In this document: piece by piece, positions 10,869-22,868 of the stretch
Layout: the number at the start of each line of letters is the position of its first letter
Numbering within the stretch: the first letter of the stretch is position 1
Assembly: GCA_033182465.1 (NCBI GenBank)
Contig: CP137319.1
Span: 3,472,001-3,536,000 of the forward strand
Length of the DNA stretch: 64,000 nucleotides
Direction of reading: 5' to 3'
Origin: Sanghuangporus weigelae
Lineage: Eukaryota; Basidiomycota; Agaricomycetes; Hymenochaetales; Hymenochaetaceae
Notes under the pieces: generated by a model
Databases searched by the model: none
The model's input: only the letters and a program-made list of their open reading frames with translations
Told to the model about the DNA's origin: nothing
Translations under genes and position numbers: made by a program

Positions 10869-13800
10869 ATGTTTCGCCGAAAAAGGTCGACGACGGACGT
10901 TGAGCAGCGCCCGACGCCTGCAATAAGTATCTCAGGACCGATGCACATCTCGGCGCAGGCGCCGCACGCACGATCATCTCATGCAGCTCCGACGATGCCG
11001 CTGTATGAACGCTTTGCGAAGACGTCGAACCCGAATGGCAATGGAGCCATATCCGGACAAGCCAGAAAGTCTACGTCATCCATACGGCCACGCGTGACGT
11101 CTGAGAGTGAGGAGGGTGGTATGAGGAAGTCGGAATTGCGGCATGAACGCGATGGGCGGTCCGGAGGTATCCCGACCAGAGCGGGAGCACGAGTTGGACT
11201 GGGAATTAGTGCGCCGTCACGCGAGGACGTCGCACGCGTGTCGGGGCAAGGACGTCACCAGCAGATGTCGCCGCCAACATCCCCGACTTTTCCACGTGCT
11301 AACGGAACGTCAGCTGCCATCCCGCGATATATGCCAAATGTCACCGCCGACGCGTTTGATGACCCGACGCCTCCGATGAGTCTGCTGGTGAAAAAGGCGC
11401 GCCCGTTGCCCGAACCAAAGATGGCGGCGGCGGCTAAAAGAGCGGAGAAGAACGGCGCGCCCTTGACGAGGATGATGATTCCGCCATCCCCTCCGACGAC
11501 AACCCATCATTTGCCACCCGTCACTCCTACCCAGCCTGCAACTTTGCAAACATCATCCCGTGTGCCGACTCGCCCTCCAAGCTCGTCGTTACCTTCTCCT
11601 TTACCTGATGAGACCGGTGCCCTGCCAAGCTCAAGCAACTTCAAGGTTTCTCCGAGTCTGGGCAACTCATTGGAAGCACCCCACGGTCCGCGTAGAACAA
11701 GGTACTCACCGCTCGCCGCTTTCGGTCCACCTGTCTCTACTTCGAATTCTACTTCGAAATCTGCTGGTTCTTCCTCCTCTGTCCCTTCGACACAGGAAAA
11801 CCCACCTCCGCCGCCGCCCAAACTGCACTCCTCCATTGCTCCGATTCCTAATATCAAGACATCTCATCTTGTAAGTTTTTAACATATTAGTATCAACGAG
11901 GGTCCGAAATTGATTGATTCGCACTCACGCTATTCAGAGCGATACGACTCAAAATCTCGGCATAGGCTCAAGCCGACCATCAACCGATTCCTTCAACTAC
12001 TCGGATCGACATGCTTCTGTCCAGGTTCGATTTTTCTCTTCTTTTCCCTTCAAGAATCGTCGCTGAAATTGCTTATGGCCAATCGGGTAAAATGTGACAT
12101 GATAGCCCTTGAAGACAACATCGGTTGAGCTCCGAGTCGGCTTGGGCGCAGACGAACTGGAAACGTTCTATTCACCTTTGTTCGGTGCGGGCTTCAACAC
12201 CCGCACTAACGAAAAACATGAGCAAGATGACGACACCGATATTGATCCTCGTGTCAAGCAGGCTTCGCGGCATCGAGGGGAACCGAGTAATACGAAGTCT
12301 CAGGATTCATTTCCCGTTTTATCATCAAATGTCCGAGCGGCATCCAACGTTAGCAATGGTGATGTAGACATGGAAGACAAAGACGAGAACGATCATATAG
12401 GTTCTTGGGTGAGGGGAAGAAGCGGCCGCATGGTTCCCACAACTACTCAAGATGTCCCGATGAAAACAGCAGCACCTCCAACTCCTCCTTCACCTTCAGC
12501 GCCGGTTCTGAGTATGATCCACGATGCGAGGCTTGGACAAGTAGAGAATGAACCCACTATACAAAGGGCGGAAAGTGTCTCAAGCACTGGAAGTACGCGG
12601 CGAAAAGTGACGATATACACTGACGATGTACCGGAGTTGCCGGGTATACAGCAAACGCCCCAGCAAACGCCACGGACGTTGATACGAGGCCAGATCCCGA
12701 CACCTCCCACATCTGTTGATGGTCATGGCAACGACCAGAATCAGCGATTAACCATCACCGGCGTTCTGGAGGAAGAGTATTCTCCCGATGTTCTTTCTCC
12801 CTCATCTTTCATAAGCAGAGGCATTCGCGGCATGAACTTACATCATACGATCCCAGAATCCTCTTCATCCTCGCCCTCTTCCCCAGTTCCATCGACCGAT
12901 AACTTGGCGTCCGTTCGCCCAAAACCAGCACAGTCTCATGGTAACAACGTTATAAGCGACATGACTGCCAGAAAAGTTGTAGCAGCTTCATTGGTTGCTT
13001 CGTCTTCATCTTCTAGCGCGAATCTGTCAAATGACTTACAAGGGAGACCGACCCCCAAGTTACGCACGCAAAACTTTCCTCCGCAGACGTTCTCGTCTCA
13101 AACCGATTATCAACAGAGTCAACGCGACGCGCCGCCATCCCCCCCTCAGTCACCCCCTCAACCTGTGACTCCCGTAGTATCGACCTCCCAAACTGGGCCA
13201 CGAGCTCGGAGCAAATCACGCACGCGCTCAACTAGGCCCGGGACGGGCTCTAGCTCGCATAGTCAACATTACGTTCCTCCTTCGTCTGCGTCCTCATCTG
13301 ACGGCCCTGCGCGTTCGCCTTCTGCGCTTTCCGCTCTCAATCCTTTCTCATCAGGTTCGATCGGCGGGAGTGGACATACGCACCGCAAGCTGACAAAGAC
13401 TCCCCCTCATTCTGCCCGTTCCAGAGTAGACAGTACGAACACAGTCGAGCAGCATCAAATGCAACATCAGCGAACGATCACTGAGTCACCAGAAAAGATG
13501 GATTTGCTCGTTGATGCGGATCCGTTTGCGAAGGGCGAGGTGGTACGTGCGTCGGTGATGGGGGACTCAGCATCTATCTCAGGTGCGTCGATGGCTCCTC
13601 CAGTCCCGCCCTTCGCCCGTTCGCAAAACTCCGGTGTAAGTTCTGGTCCACCGAGTCCTGCAAGTCCGGGTGATTACGTATCTTCGCGTGCGCAGCGGAG
13701 AGGACAGGGCCTTGACGCACGGTCACGCGAAGACGCTCAAGCGTTCGTGAGCAGGCGGGATGTCACTGATGGAAAAGTGAGCTTGAAACCATCAACTTCG

Positions 13801-15588
13801 GAGTCAGGTACGATCGGCGTCGCTCAGATGGAGGCTGAACCGGAACCGGAACCGGAACCGGAACCAGCGGAACCTACGTTCTATCCTCTCGAGAAGCATC
13901 TTATGCACATGGAACTCCTCGGTGCTCTTCTTCCATACCTTGCTTTCCGTGATTGGTGTATGGTGACAGCAGTGAATGATGCGCTGCGACGGCAAATCGA
14001 GCACAAGCGGGAACTACGCGAGCTCGTGTTGGAGCACTACCTTCATACTGTTGGATATGCGCGATGGAGGTGGTCGATGAAGGAACATATCATGCTGACT
14101 TTCCGAGTATGTGGTCTTCTGTATCGCATGCGGTGCCAGACTAATGATTTGGTTGATTCCAGGATCTTAACTCCTACATGCGCGGCGTGTCCATTCCTTC
14201 GCACCAATACTCAGCTTACGCCAAAGCGTGGCTAGATGCGAAACAGCAGGTTCAAGAGCACCCAGATGATGAGTACCTCAAGTTCAACTTGAAGACTGCA
14301 AGTGCGCAGAAGAGTCTGTTAGCATCGTCATGCCGTGCATTCACGCGTGTTGTACTGCGCCTGCGTGTACAAGCAGAGGCTATGGAAAAGGACGCAGAGG
14401 GTGATGCGGTAGTGTATCAGTTTACTCCGCCCCAGTCATCGACGTCAGTAAATACGAAGGCGCTTGCCCCCACACAGATACAGAATCATGCTCGTCGATC
14501 CATGTCACGTGTCCGTGCTGGTACACCAAGTCGACCCGGTTCTCCTGAGGCTTCATCTCTGTCTCATTCTCATCATGGGCATGCTCTTAACGGCAGCAGC
14601 AACGGTCATGGCTCCGCTAAGATTAACAGATATGAACGTGCGGCTCTCGCAGGTTTAGGTCCTCATTTCCGTTCGCCTCTGTTTCGCCTGGGGCATGCAC
14701 CTTGCTTGCGCATATGTGTACCTAACCCGGAAGGTATCTGGCTGTCCGATTCGAGCGTACTTGAATGCGAGAAGGAGTTGAAACGAGCAGGTGTCATTCC
14801 TCTGCTTCGTGCTGGGGATGTTGTATGGGATATAGCCGTTGGTGACGAAGGGAATGATGGACGGATGGTCTGGGATGGGAATTATCTTATAGTAAGAGCC
14901 AACCTGGCGCTGTGACGTGTTGATGGCTGACCTTGCTTTAACAGGATTTAGATTACACTTATTCACGAAGTGGGGAAGTGCCACAGTATCTCCATACGCT
15001 AGCATTCCCTCCGTCGTACTTTCATCGGGTAATTCGAGCACCAGGGAACCCTATCTGCCACATTGACATCTCGCCTTGGGGAGAGGAGATCGCGGCCAAC
15101 TTACAGCTTCTCCAAGATCGCATCAAAACAGAGACGTATGTCATTATTTCCCCTTATTTAGATAGTTGGTACTAACGTGCGCGCAAAAATAGTCCTCAGG
15201 GTGGTCATCATACTGTTGTTCGATGGATCCATCGTTCAAGGTTCCGCATCCGTCCAAACCCTTACACAAACGCGCCTATACCGATTCCTGGGACTAGCCT
15301 CTCTGTGGATCCTGGATGGTACGGAGCGGTCATCATTGAGATTGAAGGCACGAATGAGGGCCTCGCAGACCTGCAACAGCGGTGTAAATCGGGTTTCCCC
15401 CCGCGTGCGGTTGGTCGCGAGAATGGTGCGGCTGCGAATGTGAAAGCAGCGAGCAAAGTGTTTAGGTTGCTCAGAGAGCGGAGGTACGTTGTATTGTTTT
15501 GCCGCCAATTGCATTTTCTGACTATTGTCCTAGCCGGCCTGGAGAAATTTGGCTTCGTGCTGTGCGTGAAAAAGAACGTCTTCTCTGA
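10869..15588 (+). CDS. Large conserved-looking protein of unknown function, 1448 aa
   Basis: Seven exons join in frame: 10869-11870, 11938-12024, 12115-14106, 14163-14891, 14945-15135, 15193-15483, 15534-15588. About the first 900 residues are low-complexity, rich in Ser, Pro, Thr and Arg, with an EP dipeptide repeat near 13836-13869, and look disordered. The C-terminal 500 or so residues look folded: an opening segment HMELLGALLPYLAFRDWCMV (F-box-like in feel, not asserted), a helical stretch, then SPLFRLGHAPCLRICVPNPE, GDVVWDIAVGDEGN, DLDYTYSRSGEVPQYLH, FPPSYFHRVIR and a C-terminal WYGAVIIEIEG. I cannot assign a function. It is unrelated to the kinases around it, uses clean canonical introns and has no lesions, so it is probably a single-copy host gene bordering the kinase cluster. 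Confidence 0.85.
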
Positions 15589-16167
15589 TGTTAACGTTTC
15601 TTCGTATCATGGACCTTCTTGTTGCATTGACTGGTTACGTTTCATGTTCTTTTCAAACGTCGTCATTCTTCTCATTCTGCTGATTTTGCCGCGATACGTT
15701 CAAAGCGTAGCTTAGACTAGTTCATTATCTTACTTAGGACCTTGATGTTATGTTCTCAGACGCTTTTCGCGATGCCTCGCTTGTCTTTACTTACTGCTTA
15801 TTGCTGTATCGCATGTTCTCGGCTACTAGGCTGGATATGATATTCAACGCCCCGACGATGTTGTTCGAAATGAATGCATTACCTCTATACGAACTCATTT
15901 AAGAGGTGCTCGAGCGAGAACTACAAAGATGATATTTGCTCTGCGCTCATCTCTTTTGTGCGACTGCAAAAAAAAGATAGCAAATCGTAGGTGCCGTTAC
16001 GAGGAAATGCAAGAACAAGCGTGCGGAGACGGACCAAGAAGTCATCCGATTCTGCTCGCGTGGGAACGCATCGAATGGTATCGACTTCTCCGTGTCTTGA
16101 TGTTCTGCACGTCTGCCTGTTCCTCAAGCAGCTTGAATTGGTGTCTTACCGATCTTCTCGTCAAATT

Positions 16168-17616
16168 ATGGATACCAGGACACTAGCCCGGTAAACTGTT
16201 CTCTCTACATGTCACTTTAACACGCCTTATCTGCAACATCAGGCTGTACGCGGATGATCCCAGGAAGGAAAAGGTAGAACAAGTACGTGAGCAGATACTT
16301 TCCGGTGAGCTTCACTCGTTCCTGTATATCCAGCATTTGTCAACCTTCCTCAGAGATTGGGCGTGAATGGAGCGTCCCACTATTCACTGAATCTAGTTTT
16401 CGGCATGAAGATAATCTCTACGCAGACTGGCGAACATATGTGCACTTAGGTTTCCTCAAGCAACCAGATGCGACAGAGGTTGGCTCCTTTCTTGACATCA
16501 CAGGCGAATAAACTCAATGGTGTTTATTTATTTTACGAGATACAAGTCGTGGTCAAGGAAATAAATAGAAGCACCGCATCCAGAGTCATAGATGTTCCAG
16601 CTAGAGTAGAGAAGCTCTATAAGGTATCGTTATTTCATTCATAAGGTTATCTGATGTTGTGTTTTGTTGAAATGAAGGGCAGTATTTCCGCCGTGAATGC
16701 GGTGTCTTGAGGAGGGCAGGAACCCATGAAAATATCGCTGAGATCCTCGGTATTGTGGCGAACTTTCGTGAAAGTATATTTCCAGCAATCGTCATGCCTT
16801 ACTATCCTAATCGCGATCTTCGACTTCTTGTCGAGAATGAGCCAAAATTGCCAACGGTTACTCGCGCTAGACTCGTGAGCATCTTCCGAATGATTATCTG
16901 TTCACAAATGACAGGTTATTTCTAGATGTATGATGTCGCCAAAGGATTGAGATTTTGTAAGTTATTCGGTGGGACCTCTGTGATATCCTTCTGTACTGAT
17001 ACGATATAGTGCATTCTTGTTCTCCACCCATTATACACAGGGATATCAAAGGTGTAAGTATTGAAGCTGTGTGATATCGAGGGTTTTCGAATTGTCTGGC
17101 TGCATTTTTTCAGAGCAACATCCTTGTAAAAGATGAAGGAGGCCGACTTACTGCATATATTTCGGACTTCGGATCGGCAAAATTCTTGTTTGAGAATGAA
17201 TATGACATTCCTTCGACCACAAAACTCACGACATTGAATTGGACAGCACCAGAATGTCTGAACGAAGAGATAGATAATGACGTGATCAAGGGCAAGAAAG
17301 CATGCGCTGCAGATATGTGGTCATTCGCTTGCACTTTTCTAGAGGTGTCGTGGACTTCTCACATTTCCTCGTCGAACACCATTTGTTCTAATTTTGAATT
17401 TCGATGTAGATTATAACCGTGTGTGATCCATGGGGGAATGAATTTTCCTATGATGAGTTGTCGATGGGTGAACACCCTAGTCGACCTTCACATATTCCGA
17501 TAGACGAGTCCTATTGGTCGATAATGGAAAGATGTTGGAAGAAACTCCCAGAACAGAGGGTTGGTGCGGAAGACGTAGTAATTTTTATGGAGTTGCTTAG
17601 GCTGGATGCCTCGTAG
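16168..17616 (+). CDS. Module A short TKL-type kinase, RD class
   Basis: Start ATG at 16168 (MDTRTLAR) matches the start of its paralogue at 48905 (MDLRTLSD). Spliced exons give a 90-residue leader with DWRTYVHLGFL, then VVVKEINR (ATP lysine), THENIAEILGI, FPAIVMPYYPNRDLR, MYDVAKGLRF, IIHRDIKG, an intron, SNILVKDEGG, SDFGSAKF, WTAPECLN, ADMWSFACTFLE and a tail ending LLRLDAS. Catalytic residues are intact. The intron before the lysine exon is uncertain: the best fit runs from about 16479 to an acceptor near 16540. Because the open frame stops inside it, the gene needs that splice to work. It converges on the helical kinase ending at 17748, 131 bp away. The 579 bp between 15588 and 16168 show no other gene. 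Confidence 0.75.
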
Positions 17617-17747
17617 ACGAATTTGAAGCCAAACATCAATCTACGAGAAGTAGTCCATGTATATTCAATAAATAGCCTCAACGAATCCACGTCTGCTTTC
17701 TTCTTAACTCTTCGTCTCTACTACGTGCGACTGCTGTACATGATACC

Positions 17748-20646
17748 CTAGAGCGCTTCAATGTGCAGTCGCTCGGCGATTCTGGATGCAATGTCACCAG
17801 CTTTTGGCCGGTCGCATGCTTGAAAGCCCCAGCAATCTTTTGCGATAGCCCAATAGAACTCATCCATATCTGACTGTGCAGCAGGTAGCTCTTGTCGTCT
17901 TCTGGCATCAATGACCTCGTGATCGGGCCACGATTCATAGGGCTTCTTGCTAAATGCAACCTGCAAATACATTTATTCTTGCCTGTTTGCCAATGAGGTA
18001 GTATATTGAGGTGCTTCACGTACCTCAAGAATAACGCAGCCAAATGCAAAAATGTCACCCTTATCGCTTACTCTGGCGATGGTTCCAGGCCTTGCGAACA
18101 TAAGCTCTGGTGCCAACCACTTGTCATGCGCTTGTTGTTCTTCTGCTGGCTTGTGTAATCTATTTACGACCTCTTGGAAAAAGTCTGACAGTCCAAAGTC
18201 GCAGATCATCGCACGGGGACCCTCCGGTGTTTCGTTCACAAGTACGTTTGCCTTGGATAAGATATATCAAAAGATTGAACCAGTACTGTAGAGAATCTGC
18301 ACACCGCTCGTAGGTCTCCGTGACAGATACTCTCGGAATGTACTTGCGAAAATCCGTCAGTATTCCCCATTAATATCAGCGAGATCTGATATTATCTTAC
18401 GATATGACAGAGCAGAGATTATATCGTAGAGCTGTAAACAATAAACTCTTATCAGCAGTCGACTTGTGTGCAGACAGAGGCTTACAAATTTCATTTTGTC
18501 GTGGTACGTAACGCTGCGCCTGTGTTCCTGTAAATAGTCATCCAAACAGCCTCCACTGCAATAAGGTGTGACGAGCGAAGGGAAAGCTCGTCCTTGGTTA
18601 TCGGTCGAGCCCTGCCTTGTGAGCATACAATAGCCAAGAAGCGGAAGAATGTTACTGTGGTTTAGCTTCTTCCACATCAAAGCTTCGTGCTTGATTCTCT
18701 GCGAAAATATTCGTGCTAAATAGATGGTACTTCACATGTAAAATTACTTACATTCCAAGCTGCCTTGTTGATGTATTTACTGTACTTCACGGCGTACTTT
18801 ACTTTGCGTAAGTTCTACCGCTAAAAAGGTTGAGGAACCTGATCTCACCACTTTTGAACCGTCTCGAGGAGACCTATAGAGAGACACAGTTGATGTAGCC
18901 CCAGCGCCCAAGAAAGAAACAGGTCTTTCAGAAACATGTATCTTGCCAATTCCGTGCTCTTCTAGTTCTAGATGATCATTTCGTTATTAAAGCGAGGCAG
19001 CAGAAATAACAGAGAGCAAATGCCTGTGATGTCATAATTTAGATCAGAACCGTCTTGCTCATTTTCCCAGCAATTTCCGGCAATCTGCTGGACAACGAGC
19101 TGCATTTTATCGCTGTGGATGCGGTTCATCTCATTTTGCAAGCTTTCTTTGTTCTTTGCAAGGCCACTGTCCACAATGATGTCCACATATTTTCGCGGCA
19201 GCTCTTCAGGTACTAGATTGAACAGTTGGGCAACGGTCGGCTGCCCGATGCCTAAGAGGAGAATAAATTACGGTCCGAAGAGTTTAAAGTCTTTATCAGG
19301 CTTACATGTCTGATTTTTAATATCCTCGCGAGCGGCATGGACTAGTGGGCGATAGATAAGACGCGCTCCGAATCCCTACGTAGTATAGTATGTTGTATAA
19401 GAACAAGCAATGTGAGTAGATAGCTGCGTACCGTAATAACGCCCTTGATACTTGATACGAGAAATTCAAGCTCGGACAATCGTTCCGATAGATGCCTTTC
19501 TTGTATTCTCACAATCGCAGTAGGCTCGCTGATTAAACAGCTTGCTTTTCGCGTGACAATTGAAGCAGCATACATTATTCTGGCACGCATGAGCACGAGT
19601 TATCTTCCTTTAGCAATCAAGGCGCATCATACTCACGGGACGACAAATCCAAACACTCCAGAGATTCCTTTCACATACTCCGGATGCAGCGACATTTGAT
19701 GCACCAACAAGTAGGCTATCTGCTGACAGTCTTGTACAAGTTCCTTTAATCTCTTCGCACAAGAAAGGTTATCGATGTTCTACTAGATCTTCAGTAATAA
19801 ATCTTTGCGCAAATGCCATCAGAGATACCTCATAGCTAACATCGTCTGACAAGAAAACGACCGCCTTGCACAGTGCTTTTAAGTCGGCACAACATTCTGC
19901 AAGATGCCCAAGGCGAATGAGCATATCTGACTGCAGTCAGTGAGGACCGAACGCACCACTGACTTCTGACTTCGCTCTAAGTCTTTCCCACCACTTGTCA
20001 AATTCGCTCTTCGTGAATTCAAGCAGCTCCCAAGTGCGATCTGTCGATGCAGTGGGGTATACTCCAATAATTGTCTAAGCTTCGAGTTTTGCATTCAGAA
20101 ATGAAATTTGACTCACATTCAGCTTTCCAGTTCCATCCCGAATCTGTCTTTCCGTGTCTGAGAGATTGAAGAGAATGTTCTGGGCCAAAGGCATATGTGC
20201 AGATGGCTTCATAATTCTGTCTTGCACTGGTGGAGACCTGGATTGAAAGGTACGTATGAGATAGAAAACTTTGAAGACAGAGCATACCCGGACGTTCTGC
20301 TCAATATCCCCAAAATCCGTTACGATCCGATTTCTTCTCTTCACAGAAGGAAGAAAGACAGGCAAAGGAACATTTCCGATGATTTTCGTCAGAATGTTTC
20401 TGCGTGTAAGATCGTCGCAATTTCTCCTCAAGCTTAAATCATTTGTCAGAACAACATAACTCGGCGCATGCAGTAGACTTACTCAATGATTTCACGCTGA
20501 ATTTGAGAGGTAATGGCATCATTTTCATCTCCTTCCTCGAAGAGTACCCCACTGTACGCGGCAAGAGCTGTTTCGAAGATGCCCATGCACTCTTCAATGC
20601 AACTGTTCTTTTTGAGAAGGGTAAGAATCACATCACTGCCCTCCAT
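17748..20646 (-). CDS. Module A helical-domain TKL-type kinase, non-RD
   Basis: About a dozen exons. The first ATG (20646) gives MEGSDVILTLLKKNS. The N-terminal region of about 400 residues is almost wholly helical, with landmarks VPLPVFLPSVKRR, LAECCADLKALCKAVVFLSDD, LHPEYVKGISGVFGFVVP and LSERLSELEFLVSSIKG. The kinase follows: SFLGAGATSTVSLY (glycine loop), YAVKYSKY, NHSNILPLLGY, ALSYLHSESICHGDLRA, an intron, NVLVNE, CDFGLS, WLAPELMF, GDIFAFGCVILE and a tail DEFYWAIAKDCW. HGD replaces HRD. A helical bundle before a TKL kinase is the layout of animal MLKL and of plant and fungal RPW8/HeLo-like proteins; homology to those is inferred only. Divergent from the LRxR gene at 21015, with 368 bp shared upstream sequence. 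Confidence 0.75.
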
Positions 20647-21014
20647 TTATATGTGATACGCACCAGTTTTCTTATCGTTGGAACTCGGATTCGGGCTGCT
20701 CTTCGCGCGTACTGGCTCTTCCTTTGTGGTGCATCAATGGTTTTGCGAGACATGGAACTAGGTTCAGCGCTTTGGTGCTTTGGTGAGTAGGAGACACTGG
20801 ATAAAGGTAGGAACTATAAGTATGGCAAGATATGGTAACTGCTACATAATGGGCCATATCGTTGACGACGATCTGAACAAGACAAAAGGAACGCCAGCAA
20901 CGGCCAAAGTCCGGTAACTGTTGTTTTTCCATTATGGAAAGATCGTGGGAAACACTCATGATACGCGTTTGTTCCGCCTCTCTGCCTCTCCCAGTTTCAT
21001 CCACACTCTCAATT
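20647..21014. promoter_or_regulatory. Module A divergent intergenic region
   Basis: The head-to-head gap between the helical TKL (minus) and the LRxR kinase (plus). It must hold both start regions and could couple their transcription. No clear TATA box is visible. A minus-strand open frame crosses it but starts without support from its paralogues. Confidence 0.4.
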
Positions 21015-22619
21015 ATGAGTCCACCTCCTACCAGAAGCAAGCCAGAGAGAATACCTTTTGACCTGAACGATGGAGAGAGGTGGTGGCGTGACCACTATGA
21101 TATGCTTAAAGACCATGGATACCAACTACGACCTCGGTTCCATCCAGACTGGAAGCCGTCATGGACCGCTAGGCGACTCCCGGGCGTCCGTGAAGACAGC
21201 TACGTTAATTATGTAGGTTGTCGATACATTTGATACTATATGCATGGTACAGCTGAGCTGACCGTCTCTCAAGCATCCCAAAGTCATTGACGCGACTCGA
21301 CTGTCAGATAAGACACGTGTGGCCATCAAAAAGTTAAGGAAAGGCAGCGACGAGCTGAAAATAGCCCGATATCTCGATTCTGAAGAGCTTCGGAGAGACC
21401 CAAGAAATAAAACTGTTCCGATACTAGATGTCTTCGGCGAAGAAGAAGATACGATGGAGTTTATGGTCATGCCGCTGCTGAAAGCGTTTGATGATCCTTC
21501 CTTCGATTCCGTGGATGAAGTCGTTGATTTCATATCGCAGACTCTGCAGGTACGACGCTTCTTTCTTTTAGGCCTTGGAGAATAATGAGGCCCCTACGTT
21601 CGATTCCTCAGGGACTGGCATTCATGCATGCCAAAGGCGTAGCTCACAGGTGACAAGCAAAACGAACTTCTTGTCCACACCATGTGCTGAAATCGATACA
21701 CAGAGACTGTTCGGTACTGAACATCATGATGGATGCTAAAGAGTTGTTCCCAAAAGGGTTTCATGCAACTGCTTCTAGATTCGATGCGTCCGGAAAGAAC
21801 TTAGCGAGTCCTCGTCGCCGCCGAGACGTGGCCTTCGTCGCATACTACTTTACAGATTTCGGCATATCAACTCGGTTCGATGATTCCAGTACGAGTCGTC
21901 TTGTCACTGGCCACGACTGCCAAGACAAGCAACTGCCTGAGATACATCAGGATGCTCCTTACGATCCGTTTCTGGCGGACGTCTTCATCCTCGGCAACCT
22001 CTACAAGCAGAGCCTGGTCGGAGTAAGTTAGTTTCTTCAAAATTTTATTGTTTGCTGATATGCTTTTTGTTATGCAAAGCTATACGAGAATATTGACTTC
22101 CTTGCTCCGCTTGCCGATGCTATGACTCAAGAAGTCCCAATCGACCGGCCAGACATTGAAACCTGTCTGGATATGTTTAATGACATGATCAAGAAGCAGA
22201 CGCCTCGGTCCTTGCGACAACTTCTGGTATACCGGGATGCTGACAAGTTTGAGAGACTCCTGTGCAGCCTAGGCACAATGAAGCGAGAGGCAGCAATCGC
22301 TATCAAATCTGTTATCCGTGGGTCTGGTTTCTCTTTATACTGGAATGAAAAGACTGATATTTGGTTATTGCGAAGCGTTCTTGTCCAGGCATTGATTGGG
22401 TGGCTATCAAGTGCTCGTCCTGTAACATACACTGAGGACCAGTTCTCTGAAGTGTGTGTATCGGTTGAAGATCGAGTGTTATTCAGACATTCAGAATGCT
22501 CGCTCTTAGTCTGGGACTATTATGGGTACTTCGTCTATCTACGAAGGTCCGGATTGACTGCGACAATACCACTAGGGGATAGAGCTCATACTGTATCATA
22601 TTCTGGGGTGGGCATGTGA
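21015..22619 (+). CDS. Module A LRxR kinase, type I
   Basis: Start ATG at 21015 (MSPPPTRSKPERIPFDL), chosen because the type I paralogue starts at the same place (MTERKSPERIPFDL). Seen: WWRDHYDMLKDHGYQLRPRF, PDWKPSWT, VAIKKLRKGS as the lysine strand, FMVMPLLKAF hinge, AHR|DCSVLNIMMD split by an intron, TDFGIST, the type I signature DCQDKQLPE, DVFILGNLY, and C-terminal PRSLRQLLVYRDAD. All catalytic residues are present. The 3' end is uncertain: an open frame runs to 22619, but paralogues have a last intron near this point, so a splice from about 22319 to a short exon near 22390 is possible. The helical-pseudokinase gene begins 249 bp downstream on the same strand. Confidence 0.75.
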
Positions 22620-22868
22620 TTAGCTAGCTCAATTAAAATTGTAATACTACATAAACGCCGTGAATTGAGATAAAATTTGGTTCCTTAACTCCTGACTACA
22701 AAAGCAGGCCATATACATTGACCGCAACGCCATAGAGCCAATATTTCGTTTGTGTTGCACCTGACTACTTAACCCAGATGACCGTGGCAAGAAATGGCTT
22801 CCGGCGGCAAAGCGCGTCCCAATCCCAATCACGCTACTATCTATAGTCGTTCTTCTCATATTCCTTCC

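Noticed and set aside
20672-21040. 122-codon minus-strand frame upstream of the helical kinase of module A
   Set aside because: It overlaps the start of the LRxR gene and has no counterpart upstream of the other helical kinases; treated as a shadow in the divergent region.
21590-21610. GTTCGATTCCTC, resembling a tRNA B box
   Set aside because: It lies in an intron of the LRxR kinase, and no cloverleaf with a matching A box or acceptor stem can be built around it.
22794-22868. Upstream in-frame ATG of the module A pseudokinase
   Set aside because: The extra 25 residues are not matched in the module D paralogue, whose similarity begins at the later Met.
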